A stretch of DNA of 64,000 nucleotides, from contig OZ245018.1 in the NCBI GenBank assembly GCA_965223825.1, positions 1,364,001 to 1,428,000 of the forward strand, given 5' to 3'. A model generated the notes under the pieces. That model ran no database searches. It was given only the letters and a program-made list of their open reading frames with translations, and was not told the DNA's origin. The DNA comes from CAJXQU01 sp965223825. GTDB lineage: Bacteria; Pseudomonadota; Gammaproteobacteria; CAJXQU01. The position numbers were made by a program, and so were the translations under genes. The stretch's first letter is position 1, and each line of letters opens with the position of its first letter. Below are positions 53,186 through 63,143 of this stretch, one piece after another.

Positions 53186-54337
53186 CTACTGTGCATCCTG
53201 AACCTGTTGAAAAGCCCATTCGATCCACGGTAATAAATCGGTGATGTCTGCTGTTTCGACCGTTGCACCAGCCCAAATCCGTAATCCTGGAGGCGCAGCG
53301 CGATAGCCGTTGATATCAAAGGCGATGCCTTCTTTTTCTAACATACCGGTGAGAGATTTCATGCAAGCTTGTTGTTGATCGTTATCAAGCTGGGTAAACC
53401 AATCTGCGGTGATTGATAAACAGACCGACGTATTTGATCGGTTTTGAGCTTCGACGCATAAAAAATCGATCCAAGCTGTTTTGTTGACCCAGTTTTCGAT
53501 CACAGCAACGTTTTCTTGTGATCGTTGAATCAATCCAGCCAGCCCACCGACAGACTCAGCCCACTTCAAGGCATCCAAATAATCCTCCACACAGAGCATG
53601 GATATCGTATTAATGGTATTACCTTTGAAGATCCCCTCATCCAACTTGTCACCTTTGCGTAAGCGGAAGAGCTTCGGAATTGGCCAAGTGGGTAGATGAG
53701 AATTAAGACGTTCAACCGCACGTGGGCTTAATACCAGCATGCCGAAACCCGCTTCACCGCCCAATACTTTTTGCCAAGAGTAGGTGGTGACGTCGAGTTT
53801 TTCCCACGGTAGTTCCATCGCGAAAGCGGCGGAAGTAGCATCACAGATAGTGAGGCCTTTGCGATCCGATGGGATCCAATCACCGTTCGCGAGTTTCACA
53901 CCAGAGGTTGTGCCGTTCCAGGCGAAGATCGCATCGTTATCGAAATTTACGTTGGTCAGATCTGGCAAGTGTCCATAATCGGCTGCATGCACATTGGCAT
54001 TTTTAATACCAAGATGCTTGATCACATCGTCATTCCAATCTTTACTAAAACTCTCCCAATACAGGACATCCACACCGGTAGCACCGAGTAGATTCCACAT
54101 GGCGATTTCCATCGCACCTGTGTCTGAGCCCGGTACGATACCGAACAGATAATCCGCTGGGATACCGAGTATTTCACGGCTTTGATCCAGTGCTTGTTGA
54201 ATTCGCGATTTACAAATGCCGGATCGATGTGATCGTCCAACGATGGCGTTGTCGAGTGCTTGACTGTTCCAACCCGGTCGTTTGCTGCAAGGACCGGATG
54301 AAAATTGGCCGGAATTTGGCCTTTTGTGTTGATTCAT
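53186..54337 (-). CDS. serC: Phosphoserine transaminase, archaeal/alphaproteobacterial type
   Basis: 383 residues of PLP fold type I. FSSGPCSKRPGW and the PLP-lysine segment YSWQKVLGGEAGFGML mark the Methanosarcina-type SerC rather than the E. coli form. It converts 3-phosphohydroxypyruvate to phosphoserine. The start is 54337 because GGAGAAAG lies 7 nt upstream. It is divergent from gcvT with a 143-bp gap. Confidence 0.92.
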   Translation of the reverse strand: MNQHKRPNSGQFSSGPCSKRPGWNSQALDNAIVGRSHRSGICKSRIQQALDQSREILGIPADYLFGIVPGSDTGAMEIAMWNLLGATGVDVLYWESFSKDWNDDVIKHLGIKNANVHAADYGHLPDLTNVNFDNDAIFAWNGTTSGVKLANGDWIPSDRKGLTICDATSAAFAMELPWEKLDVTTYSWQKVLGGEAGFGMLVLSPRAVERLNSHLPTWPIPKLFRLRKGDKLDEGIFKGNTINTISMLCVEDYLDALKWAESVGGLAGLIQRSQENVAVIENWVNKTAWIDFLCVEAQNRSNTSVCLSITADWFTQLDNDQQQACMKSLTGMLEKEGIAFDINGYRAAPPGLRIWAGATVETADITDLLPWIEWAFQQVQDAQ

Positions 54338-54480
54338 CTTGATTCTTTCTCCGTCAATCAAGTTTAAAAATCGGGTTTAAAACGCAATTAAATATCGAAA
54401 CCTTCACCAGCACTTTGCTTGCAAAGGCACTTTTAATTCGTCATTATTGCGCCGCAGCATCCTAGCATAGGAATAACGTA

Positions 54481-55605
54481 ATGTCGCAAGCTGAAGGTAC
54501 GGACGTGTCGTTAAAAAAAACGAAACTCAATTCTCTGCATACTGAGCTCGGTGCTCGGTTAGTCCCGTTCGCCGGTTATGAATTACCGGTGCAATATACG
54601 GGCATTCGTGATGAACATTTGCATACGCGGTCGCATGCCAGTCTGTTCGATATCTCCCACATGGGTCAGTTTTTACTGACAGGGCAAAACGTCGCAAAGG
54701 CACTTGAAAAACTGGTGCCTAACCGAATGGCAAATCTCGCGCCGGGTCGTCAACGTTATACCGTGTTGCTCAACGAGCAGGGCGGTGTAATCGATGATCT
54801 GATGATTAGTAACTTCGGTGATGCATTTTATTTAGTCGTGAACGGCGCATGTAAAACCAAAGATTGGGAACATCTCACACACCATCTTGATGATTCACTC
54901 GATTTAAAAGAATGTACTGATCGCTCTTTGATTGCACTGCAAGGGCCAGCTGCGGCTGAGGTCATGACAACATTGGGCTTCGACAGTTCGGATTTGTACT
55001 TTCTGCAGACAACGCAAGCCGAGCTGTGTGGCGTGAACTGTTTCATCAGTCGTAGCGGTTACAGCGGTGAAGACGGATTTGAAATTTCAGTCCCCTCTGA
55101 TCAGGTCGAACTGATCGCGAGAAAACTCCTTGAACAAGAAACTGTCTTGCCGGCCGGATTGGGCGCGCGCGATACCTTACGACTCGAAGCCGGTTTATGT
55201 TTATACGGACATGAATTAACCGAAGCGATCTCGCCTGTTGATGCGGGGTTGAACTGGTTAATTTCTGAGGACCGTTTGGATGATCAGAACGCCTATCTTG
55301 GTCGTGATGTAATCCAGCGACAACTTACATCGCCACGATCACAGAAGCGTGTCGGGATTATCGGCGAAGGCAAGGCACCGTTCCGCGAAGGAACAAATAT
55401 CCTCAACGCAGAAAACGAATTGATCGGGCAAGTTTGCAGCGGGACTTTTTCACCAACGCGAGAAAAGCCCATCGGCATGGCTTATATTGATCGTGTCTAT
55501 ACAGAGCAAGGCACGTCATTACTTGTCGAAGTCCGTAATAAAAGGCATCCGGTTACGGTAACTGGCTTGCCGTTTGTACCACATCGTTACTTTACTAAAA
55601 AATAA
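54481..55605 (+). CDS. gcvT: Glycine cleavage T-protein (aminomethyltransferase)
   Basis: 374 residues. HTRSHASLFDISHMGQ is the folate/THF-domain signature, then GARDTLRLEAGLCLYGHE with the catalytic region. It transfers the methylene group from aminomethyl-lipoyl GcvH to tetrahydrofolate. GGAATAACGTA precedes the ATG. Only 143 bp separate it from serC; I do not see a glycine-riboswitch fold there. Confidence 0.96.
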   Translation: MSQAEGTDVSLKKTKLNSLHTELGARLVPFAGYELPVQYTGIRDEHLHTRSHASLFDISHMGQFLLTGQNVAKALEKLVPNRMANLAPGRQRYTVLLNEQGGVIDDLMISNFGDAFYLVVNGACKTKDWEHLTHHLDDSLDLKECTDRSLIALQGPAAAEVMTTLGFDSSDLYFLQTTQAELCGVNCFISRSGYSGEDGFEISVPSDQVELIARKLLEQETVLPAGLGARDTLRLEAGLCLYGHELTEAISPVDAGLNWLISEDRLDDQNAYLGRDVIQRQLTSPRSQKRVGIIGEGKAPFREGTNILNAENELIGQVCSGTFSPTREKPIGMAYIDRVYTEQGTSLLVEVRNKRHPVTVTGLPFVPHRYFTKK

Positions 55606-55635
55606 CCTTTTAACCACGACACGAGGATTGTGATT

Positions 55636-56016
55636 ATGTCTGAATTAAAATACTCATCTGACCATGAATGGGTATTCATCGATACGGATGGAAGTGCCGT
55701 GATCGGGATTACCGATTTTGCACAGAAAGAGCTTGGTGACATCGTTTATGTTGAACTGCCTGAGATTGATCAAGAAGTTGCACAGCATGAAGAAGCGGCG
55801 GTTGTTGAATCGGTCAAAGCCGCGAGCGATGTAAAAATGCCGATCAGCGGCACAGTGATCGCGATCAATGAGGCCTTGGCAGATTCCCCTGAGTTGATCA
55901 ATAGCGCCGCTGAAAGCGATGGTTGGTTTCTCAAACTAACGCCCGACGCACTTAGCCAGATCGATGAATTGATGGATGCTGAAGCATACGCAAAATTTGT
56001 CGAAGAAAGTGCATAA
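55636..56016 (+). CDS. gcvH: Glycine cleavage H-protein
   Basis: 126 residues. The lipoylated lysine is Lys61 in VVESVKAASD. The start is the ATG at 55636, with GAGG 9 nt upstream; the in-frame GTG at 55630 is in the spacer. It carries the aminomethyl group between GcvP and GcvT. Confidence 0.97.
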   Translation: MSELKYSSDHEWVFIDTDGSAVIGITDFAQKELGDIVYVELPEIDQEVAQHEEAAVVESVKAASDVKMPISGTVIAINEALADSPELINSAAESDGWFLKLTPDALSQIDELMDAEAYAKFVEESA

Positions 56017-56140
56017 CGCAGGTGATTTACAGAAATAATTAAGGCGATTACCTGATCGCAAATAGGAACTGTAACCGGTGGATTTTTTTGTAGACGATTA
56101 AATCTAATTTTTATTTATATTCTTACCCCTGGAGGCGAAC

Positions 56141-59023
56141 ATGGCTGATGAGCATGCACCACTAGAATGGCTAGAAATGCGCGGAGATTTTATCCGCCGA
56201 CACATAGGTCCAGATCAAGAGCAGATCGCGGAAATGTTGGACTATCTTGAACTCGATGATTTGGATCAGATTGTCGATCGGGCCGTCCCGAAAAATATCC
56301 TGAGTGATGAACCCCCATCACTGAAAGAGAACATAAGCGAGCGTGCGGTTATTACCTACATGCGCAAGTTACGCGAACGAAACCAAGTTAATGATTCCAT
56401 GATTGGCATGGGGTATTACGGCACCCTGATTCCCTCTGTTATCAAACGAAACGTTCTGGAAAACCCGGGCTGGTATACGGCGTATACGCCTTATCAACCC
56501 GAGATCAGTCAAGGGCGACTTGAGGCCTTATTAAATTTTCAGCAGATGATTACTGATCTGACGGCAATGGAAATCGCTAATGCGTCACTACTTGATGAGA
56601 GTACCGCAGCTGCGGAAGCGATGAGCATGTCGCGACGCGTGAGTAAATCAAAATCCAATGGTTTTTTTATTGATCAAGACTGCCATCCGCAGACGCTTGC
56701 CGTAATCAAAACACGCGCAAAATCGTTTGGTTATGAAATCATTATTGGTGACGCGTGGGCCGATCTAGAGCAACACGATGTTTTCGGTGTTTTACTGCAG
56801 TATCCGGGTTCCAGCGGTGAAGTGCGAGACCTGACCCCTGCGATCAGGCAAGCGCATCAGCAAGGGGCGCTCGCGACCGTCGCAACCGATCTATTAAGCT
56901 TAGTTTTATTAAAACCACCAGGTGAATGTGATGCGGATATCGTCGTCGGTAATAGTCAGCGTTTTGGTGTACCGATGGGCTATGGCGGACCGCACGCAGC
57001 TTTTTTCGCTACCCGAGAAAAATTTATTCGCTCCGTTCCGGGGCGCGTGATTGGCGTCTCTCGCGATAGCAATGACAAGCCAGCTTATCGGATGACCTTG
57101 CAAACGCGTGAGCAACATATCCGCCGAGAAAAGGCCACAAGTAATATTTGTACATCGCAGTCGTTACTCGCGATTATTGCGGGATTTTATGCGGTTTATC
57201 ATGGGCCAAAAGGTTTGCAACAGATAGCCGGTCGCGTGCATCGCTACATGGAAATTTTCGCAACGTGGTTAAAGGCGCGAGGTTTTGATGTCAAAACAGA
57301 CGTTTATTTCGATACGATCACTCTGCATGTGCCCGGTCGAGCACGACGTTTACTCGCACATGCGGAAGAACAAAATATTAATCTTCGCAAAGTTGATCGC
57401 GATACGATCGGCATAAGTTTTGACGAAACAACAACCCAACAACTTTTGCGCAAGCTTTCGTCGATCTTCACCAAAACAGATGAAGATTTAATTGATATTG
57501 GCGTAGAAGATCAGAAACTAAAGGGTGTCATACCGACTCACTTGCAAAGAACCAGTCCATTTCTTGAACACCCTGTGTTTAATATTTATCACAGCGAAAC
57601 AGAAATGATGCGTTATATGCGCCGTTTAGCGCGTAAAGATATTGCGCTTGATCGTGCGATGATCCCACTCGGTTCATGCACCATGAAGCTCAATGCATCC
57701 GTTGAAATGCAGGCACTTTCGTATCGTGAGTTTAGTGCGATGCATCCCTTCGTGCCGTTGCAGCAAGCGCAAGGTTATCTACAGATGATCACTGAGTTAG
57801 AAGAAATGCTCTGCGGTTTGACGGGGTTTGATGCGTTCTCATTTCAACCCAATGCCGGATCACAAGGCGAATATGCTGGTCTGCTGGTTATTCGAAAATA
57901 CTTGGAAACCATTGGGCAATCACAACGCGATATTTGTCTTATCCCTGCATCAGCACATGGCACAAATCCCGCTAGTGCCATGATGGCTGGGTTGACGATT
58001 GTCTCTGTCGCCTGCGATGACAATGGCAATGTGGATATTGCCGACTTGGCGAAGAAAGCCGATGAATATGCTGATCGAATGGCGGTTTTGATGATCACCT
58101 ATCCATCAACGCACGGTGTTTATGAAGAAGCATTTCGGGATATTTGTGATCTGATTCATGAGAAGGGCGGCCAAGTTTACATGGACGGCGCTAACTTCAA
58201 TGCCCTGGTGGGGATCTGCCGGCCGGGTCATATTGGCGCAGATGTCGCGCATTTAAATTTACATAAAACCTTTGCCATTCCACATGGTGGTGGTGGCCCG
58301 GGTGTTGGTCCGATCGGCGTGGGCAGGCATTTAGCGTCATTCTTGCCTGATCATCCGGTGGTTAAAGATGTTAATCCTGACGTGACCGAACACGGTACGA
58401 TCGGCACGATTGCAGCAGCGCCGTGGGGATCGGCGAGTATTCTGAGTATTTCCTGGGCGTACATTGCGATGATGCGTGATGACGGCTTACGACGAGCGAC
58501 ACTCGTTGCGTTGCTGAATGCAAACTACATCGCTAAGCGCTTGGCTGACCATTTTCCGATTTTATATAAAGGTAAAAACGGCATGGTTGCACATGAATGC
58601 ATTATTGATCTTCGACAAATTAAAGAAGAGTGTGGCATTACGGTTGATGATGTGGCGAAAAGGTTAGTTGATTACGGCTTTCACGCACCGACGATGTCAT
58701 TTCCTGTCCCAGATACTTTAATGATCGAACCGACGGAAAGTGAGAACAAGCGCGAGATTGATCGCTTTTGCGAAGCGATGATCGCGATCCGTAAAGAAAT
58801 TGAAGACGTGGAAAAAGGCCGTATTGATCCAAAAAATAATCCACTTAAAAATGCACCACATCATCACAGCTTATCGGTTAAAGAAGACTGGGATCTTCCG
58901 TACACACGCGAGCAAGCTTTTTTCCCCATGTCTGATCAATATGAAGATAAATATTGGCCGCCAGTGAGTCGTGTGGATAATCTGTATGGAGATAAAAACC
59001 TGTTTTGTAGTTGTATTATTTAA
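56141..59023 (+). CDS. gcvP: Glycine cleavage P-protein (decarboxylating dehydrogenase)
   Basis: 960 residues, a single-chain P-protein with two PLP-fold halves. The PLP lysine is about Lys709 in HLNLHKTFAIPHGGGGPG. It decarboxylates glycine and loads GcvH. GGAGGCGAAC precedes the ATG. A 124-bp gap separates it from gcvH. Confidence 0.97.
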   Translation: MADEHAPLEWLEMRGDFIRRHIGPDQEQIAEMLDYLELDDLDQIVDRAVPKNILSDEPPSLKENISERAVITYMRKLRERNQVNDSMIGMGYYGTLIPSVIKRNVLENPGWYTAYTPYQPEISQGRLEALLNFQQMITDLTAMEIANASLLDESTAAAEAMSMSRRVSKSKSNGFFIDQDCHPQTLAVIKTRAKSFGYEIIIGDAWADLEQHDVFGVLLQYPGSSGEVRDLTPAIRQAHQQGALATVATDLLSLVLLKPPGECDADIVVGNSQRFGVPMGYGGPHAAFFATREKFIRSVPGRVIGVSRDSNDKPAYRMTLQTREQHIRREKATSNICTSQSLLAIIAGFYAVYHGPKGLQQIAGRVHRYMEIFATWLKARGFDVKTDVYFDTITLHVPGRARRLLAHAEEQNINLRKVDRDTIGISFDETTTQQLLRKLSSIFTKTDEDLIDIGVEDQKLKGVIPTHLQRTSPFLEHPVFNIYHSETEMMRYMRRLARKDIALDRAMIPLGSCTMKLNASVEMQALSYREFSAMHPFVPLQQAQGYLQMITELEEMLCGLTGFDAFSFQPNAGSQGEYAGLLVIRKYLETIGQSQRDICLIPASAHGTNPASAMMAGLTIVSVACDDNGNVDIADLAKKADEYADRMAVLMITYPSTHGVYEEAFRDICDLIHEKGGQVYMDGANFNALVGICRPGHIGADVAHLNLHKTFAIPHGGGGPGVGPIGVGRHLASFLPDHPVVKDVNPDVTEHGTIGTIAAAPWGSASILSISWAYIAMMRDDGLRRATLVALLNANYIAKRLADHFPILYKGKNGMVAHECIIDLRQIKEECGITVDDVAKRLVDYGFHAPTMSFPVPDTLMIEPTESENKREIDRFCEAMIAIRKEIEDVEKGRIDPKNNPLKNAPHHHSLSVKEDWDLPYTREQAFFPMSDQYEDKYWPPVSRVDNLYGDKNLFCSCII

Positions 59024-59062
59024 TTAAATTAGATTTGTAATAATGTAATTCCACTCTTTGAA

Positions 59063-59104
59063 AATGGGTAACACTAACATACTGGTGTTATCCATTTTTC
59101 TTTT
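59063..59104 (+). terminator. Terminator after gcvP
   Basis: AATGGGTAACAC (59063-59074) pairs with GTGTTATCCATT (59085-59096) over 12 bp including one G-U, with a 10-nt loop, followed by TTTCTTTTC. A good intrinsic terminator 40 bp after the stop. Confidence 0.8.
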
Positions 59105-59451
59105 CAATTTTCATCAATTTTTTTTGCGTAATTTCTCATGGGTTGCGATTTCCAAGCAAATATAAAGCACGCAATTCGTTGGTGTTGATTGCGTAAACGA
59201 TCTCAATGTTGCAGGTCCTAGTCTCATTCTGACGAGTTAAGTAGATCTTGCTGTAATGCAACAAAAAATAACGATAGGTCTAACCAATAATAATAGTCGG
59301 AAAAACTGATTGGCTTGTGCAACGCGCTCATCTGTAGGATGGACATGCTGTTCATCAACCTGCCTGTTACCCTTTTTGTATTTACTGTTTTTTAAAAAAT
59401 ATAACAGCGTAAATATGGTAACAACGTTGGTTATTTTTTAGCGTGGAGATT
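59105..59451. other. Non-coding gap before katG
   Basis: No gene seen. This AT-rich stretch should carry the katG promoter; I cannot place an OxyR site or -35/-10 pair with confidence. Confidence 0.5.
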
Positions 59452-61686
59452 ATGAAAATGATTAAAAAAACGATACCTATTGTTGCGGCAATGGTGGTAG
59501 CGATGTCACCAATCGTGTTGCAAAGTCCTGCTTTAGCCGAAGGTGAAGCAAAATCAAACCAATTCTGGTGGCCTGAAAAACTGAATCTTGCCCCGTTACG
59601 TCAGCATAGTCCTGAGTCAGATCCGTTGGGTGAAGATTTCAATTATGCAAAAGAATTTGCCAGTTTGGATATTGAGGCAGTAAAAAAAGACATCGCAGCA
59701 TTGATGACATCATCACAAGATTGGTGGCCTGCGGATTATGGTCATTATGGTCCTTTTTTCATTCGTATGGCTTGGCATAGCACAGGGACTTATCGTGCAA
59801 GCGATGGACGTGGTGGCGCCGCCGGTGGCCAGCAACGACTCGAACCACTGAACAGTTGGCCAGATAACGCCAATTTGGATAAAGCGCGACGATTACTTTG
59901 GCCAGTGAAACAAAAATATGGTCAAAAACTCTCATGGGCTGATCTGATGGTTTTGACGGGGAATGTCGCGTTGGAATCAATGGGTTTCAAAACGTATGGT
60001 TTTGCTGGAGGACGTGAAGATGATTGGGAACCTGATCTGGTGTATTGGGGGCCTGAAACCGTCTGGCTCGGTGGTGACAAACGTTACAGCGGCGACAGAA
60101 AGTTAGAAAAACCCTTGGCGGCAGTGCAAATGGGTCTGATCTACGTGAACCCAGAAGGGCCGAACGCAAACCACGATCCTATCTCCGCCGCGGCAGATAT
60201 TCGCGATACCTTTGGGCGTATGGCGATGAACGATGAAGAAACCGTGGCACTGATCGCAGGCGGTCACTCATTCGGTAAAGCACATGGTGCAAAGAAACCG
60301 GCAGATTGTGTGGGTCCTGAGCCTGCTGCTGCATCGATGGAAGATCAAGGTTTTGGTTGGGTAAATAAATGCGGAACAGGTAATGGTGCGGATACCACCA
60401 CCAGTGGTCTAGAAGGTGCGTGGACGGCGACACCAACGCGCTGGAGTATTAACTATCTGCAAAATCTTTTTGCATTTGAATGGGTGCAAACAGAAAGCCC
60501 GGCAGGTGCGATTCAGTGGATCCCTGCTGACGGCCAAGCCGAAGGGTTAGTACCCGATGCACATGATCCATCTAAACGACATGCGCCGATCATGTTCACA
60601 ACGGATCTCTCTTTAAAAGAAGATCCAAGTTATCGTGAAATCTCAAAACGTTTTATGGAAAACCCTGAAGAATTTGAACGCGCATTCGCAATGGCATGGT
60701 TTAAGTTGACGCATCGTGACATGGGTCCTCGTGCTCGTTATATCAGCAATGATTTACCGGACGAAGATTTACTCTGGCAAGATCCATTACCGGCGGTTGA
60801 TCACGCGCTGATCGACAACGCTGATATTGCGACCCTTAAAACCAACATCCTTGCTTCCGGCTTAACCGGTCCTGAGTTGATCAGAACCGCTTGGGCATCA
60901 GCAGCCTCATTTCGAAGCACGGATATGCGTGGTGGTGCAAATGGATCGCGGATCCGCCTTGCACCGGAGAAAGATTGGGAAGCAAATAACCCGGCTGAAC
61001 TTGCAAAAGTGCTAGCGAAACTTGAGAGCGTTCAGGCGGATTTCAACAGCAAACAAACAGGCGATAAAAAAGTCTCTCTGGCTGATGTGATCATCCTCGG
61101 TGGCGCGGCTGCAATCGAACAGGCTGCAAAACAAGCGGGCCATGACGTGGTGATTTCGTTTACACCAGGTCGTGTTGATGCCTCGCAAGCGCAAACTGAT
61201 GTTGCTTCTTTTGCTGATCTTGAACCAACAGCGGATGGATTTCGTAATTATTTCGGTAAAGGTAATACACTTTCACCAGCAGAGTTGCTGATTGATCGAG
61301 CGAATCTTTTATCTTTGACCGTTCCTGAAATGACCGTACTGATCGGCGGTATGCGTGCGTTAAATGCGAATGTTGGAGAAACAGCGCATGGCGTCTTTAC
61401 TGATCAACCTGGGACACTCAGCAATGACTTCTTCGTGAACTTGCTTGATATGTCAACGAAATGGTCAGTCTCTTCGGATGCAGAAGGTGTCTACGAAGGA
61501 CGTGATCGCGTGACAGGTGATCTCAAATGGACGGCGACCCCGGTTGATTTGGTATTTGGATCAAACTCAGAACTGCGCGCGATTGCTGAAGTGTACGCAG
61601 CAAATGATGGAAATGAGAAGTTTATCACTGATTTCGTTGATGCTTGGACGAAAGTCATGACCCTTGATCGTTTCGATATTCAGTAA
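59452..61686 (+). CDS. katG: Exported catalase-peroxidase
   Basis: 744 residues. A signal peptide (MKMIKKTIPIV, ending SPALAEG) is followed by the bifunctional haem enzyme. The distal motif is RMAWHSTGTYR with catalytic Arg-Trp-His, and the proximal haem ligand is in GGHSFGKAHGA. The Trp-Tyr-Met adduct tyrosine is in MGLIYVNPEGP. The C-terminal inactive copy is present. This points to a periplasmic KatG of the KatP type. GGAG is 3 nt from this ATG and 9 nt from the one at 59458, so either may be used. Confidence 0.95.
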   Translation: MKMIKKTIPIVAAMVVAMSPIVLQSPALAEGEAKSNQFWWPEKLNLAPLRQHSPESDPLGEDFNYAKEFASLDIEAVKKDIAALMTSSQDWWPADYGHYGPFFIRMAWHSTGTYRASDGRGGAAGGQQRLEPLNSWPDNANLDKARRLLWPVKQKYGQKLSWADLMVLTGNVALESMGFKTYGFAGGREDDWEPDLVYWGPETVWLGGDKRYSGDRKLEKPLAAVQMGLIYVNPEGPNANHDPISAAADIRDTFGRMAMNDEETVALIAGGHSFGKAHGAKKPADCVGPEPAAASMEDQGFGWVNKCGTGNGADTTTSGLEGAWTATPTRWSINYLQNLFAFEWVQTESPAGAIQWIPADGQAEGLVPDAHDPSKRHAPIMFTTDLSLKEDPSYREISKRFMENPEEFERAFAMAWFKLTHRDMGPRARYISNDLPDEDLLWQDPLPAVDHALIDNADIATLKTNILASGLTGPELIRTAWASAASFRSTDMRGGANGSRIRLAPEKDWEANNPAELAKVLAKLESVQADFNSKQTGDKKVSLADVIILGGAAAIEQAAKQAGHDVVISFTPGRVDASQAQTDVASFADLEPTADGFRNYFGKGNTLSPAELLIDRANLLSLTVPEMTVLIGGMRALNANVGETAHGVFTDQPGTLSNDFFVNLLDMSTKWSVSSDAEGVYEGRDRVTGDLKWTATPVDLVFGSNSELRAIAEVYAANDGNEKFITDFVDAWTKVMTLDRFDIQ

Positions 61687-61744
61687 TATTTAGAGAGAAA
61701 TGGTGCTTAAATAGGTCGACTTTAATCTATTTTGGCATCAATAT

Positions 61745-61777
61745 AGGCTATGACGGTGGAAAACATCGTCATAGCCT
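61745..61777 (+). terminator. Terminator after katG
   Basis: AGGCTATGACG (61745-61755) and CGTCATAGCCT (61767-61777) form a perfect 11-bp stem with an 11-nt loop. The following TATTAA gives only a weak U-tract. Confidence 0.65.
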
Positions 61778-61940
61778 TATTAACTTGCGCGTATTGTCCT
61801 GCAAGTTAAAACCAGTGATGCGGCTTAAAATAACATTATTAATTAATATGTTAGCTTGTTGTTGAGAATGTCTTTCACCGGAAATGCGTTTTATTCCTAC
61901 AAAAATATTTCTCTTTGTCCTACATTCTTGTCACATTTAG

Positions 61941-61969
61941 TTGCATACACTATCCTACAATCAGATAAT
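61941..61969 (+). promoter_or_regulatory. Candidate sigma70 promoter of the OmpA-like gene
   Basis: TTGCAT (61941-61946) and GATAAT (61964-61969) separated by 17 bp. The -10 is 5/6 and the -35 is 3/6. Transcription would begin near 61976, giving a leader of about 54 nt. Confidence 0.4.
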
Positions 61970-62029
61970 TACACTGGTTGTTACCACTTTTTTGTTAGAA
62001 GGTAATTTTTTTTGAATAGGATAAATATA

Positions 62030-62764
62030 ATGAATAAGAAAACTGTATTGCATGCTGCACTGTTAATTCTTACTGCTGCGTTATTTGGAGCTAACGCTGC
62101 TTATGCAGATGATCATGGAGCTTACTGGACAGGCGCTTCAGGTAAGATGTGGAGAACAGGTTCAGGTGAATGCTGGAGACCAGGTAACCTGCCATCAGAA
62201 GGTAAAGACTGCGGTATGGTAGAAGAAGTTGAAGTTTTGGATTCTGACGGCGACGGCGTTCCAGATGACCTCGACAAATGCCCTGGCACACCAGCGGGTG
62301 TTGAAGTAGATGCAGATGGTTGCCCATTAGATTCTGACGGTGACGGCGTTCCAGATTACTTGGACAAATGCCCAGGTACACCAGCAGGTACAGTTGTTGA
62401 TGCAGATGGTTGCCCAATCACAGGAACTAAGCTGTTCACTATTGAAGATGTAAACTTCGATTTCGATAGCGCAACATTGCGCCCAGAAGCAGAAGCAACA
62501 CTTCAAGAAGCACTGCAAAAAGTACAAGACAATGGCGCTGTTGATATTAGCATCATCGGTCATACTGATAGCATCGGTTCTGAAGCATATAACCAAGGCC
62601 TCTCAGAGCGACGTGCACAGTCTGTAGCTGACTACATGACTAACAACGGTGCTGATGCAAGCAAGTTGAGTGTTGAAGGCCACGGTGAAACTGACCCAGT
62701 TGCTGACAACTCAACGAAAGAAGGTCGCGCACAAAACCGTCGCGTAGACTTTGTTGTTAAGTAA
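62030..62764 (+). CDS. OmpA-family protein with thrombospondin type 3 repeats
   Basis: 244 residues. After a signal peptide (about 1-25, ending AAYA) comes a short Trp/Gly-rich region with two cysteines. Two near-identical calcium-binding repeats follow, each DSDGDGVPD-(x)-LDKCPGTPAG. The OmpA C-terminal peptidoglycan-binding domain has NFDFDSATLRPEA and GHTDSIGSEAYNQGLSERRA. It is an outer-membrane or periplasmic linker; no beta-barrel is seen. AGGATAAATATA precedes the ATG at 62030. Confidence 0.92.
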   Translation: MNKKTVLHAALLILTAALFGANAAYADDHGAYWTGASGKMWRTGSGECWRPGNLPSEGKDCGMVEEVEVLDSDGDGVPDDLDKCPGTPAGVEVDADGCPLDSDGDGVPDYLDKCPGTPAGTVVDADGCPITGTKLFTIEDVNFDFDSATLRPEAEATLQEALQKVQDNGAVDISIIGHTDSIGSEAYNQGLSERRAQSVADYMTNNGADASKLSVEGHGETDPVADNSTKEGRAQNRRVDFVVK

Positions 62765-62776
62765 ATAATCTATCTA

Positions 62777-62806
62777 ATCAGTCCAACGAAAGTTGGGCTG
62801 ATTTTT
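62777..62806 (+). terminator. First terminator after the OmpA-like gene
   Basis: ATCAGTCCAAC and GTTGGGCTGAT pair over 11 bp (one G-U) around a GAAA tetraloop, followed by TTTT. It is 12 bp after the stop. Confidence 0.85.
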
Positions 62807-62818
62807 GAGATGAATAAG

Positions 62819-62849
62819 AAAGGCGATGTTTTTAACATCGCCTTTTTTT
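62819..62849 (+). terminator. Second, tandem terminator
   Basis: AAAGGCGATGTT (62819-62830) and AACATCGCCTTT (62834-62845) form a perfect 12-bp stem with a 3-nt loop and a T7 tract. Tandem terminators suit a strongly expressed porin-type gene. Confidence 0.85.
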
Positions 62850-63116
62850 ATATCTAAATGAAAATCGCTGCTGTTGTTTTAGGGAATGTATCAAGGGATC
62901 GGCCAACTTGATATGAAGAAGAAACAGGATTTACAAACACCAAAGTGTAAAAATTCCACAGATCAAAGCATTAATGGAATATGAAGAAATGACGAAAACC
63001 CGTGATGAAGAAATAAGATCTCCCTAAGTTAGTGAGGGTAACCCTATCAGGAGATAGGCACCTACTTTGGATCGCATCTCACCTAGATTGGTAAGATAGT
63101 AAGAGCAGGAGAGTCT
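62850..63116. other. Degenerate accessory sequence
   Basis: No intact gene. A short open frame ends EEMTKTRDEEIRSP near 63027, but no start or homology is recognised. It separates the OmpA-like gene from the repeat-bounded toxin patch and has few GATC sites. Confidence 0.35.
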
Positions 63117-63143
63117 AAAAGCTAGACCTGACCCCATTCTTTC
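63117..63143. repeat. REP-like repeat, copy 1
   Basis: 27 bp ending in the CTAGACCTGACCCCATTCTT core. Its reverse complement recurs at 63808-63834 with one mismatch. The CAGGTCTAG/CTAGACCTG core is the kind found in REP-like elements that accompany tyrosine-type REP transposases. Confidence 0.75.

Noticed and set aside
54338..54480. Glycine riboswitch upstream of gcvT
   Set aside because: The gap lacks the conserved paired-aptamer core; only 143 bp are available, with no clear stems.
63000..63027. Short frame ending EEMTKTRDEEIRSP as a transposase remnant
   Set aside because: No catalytic motif or terminal repeats; too short to assign.
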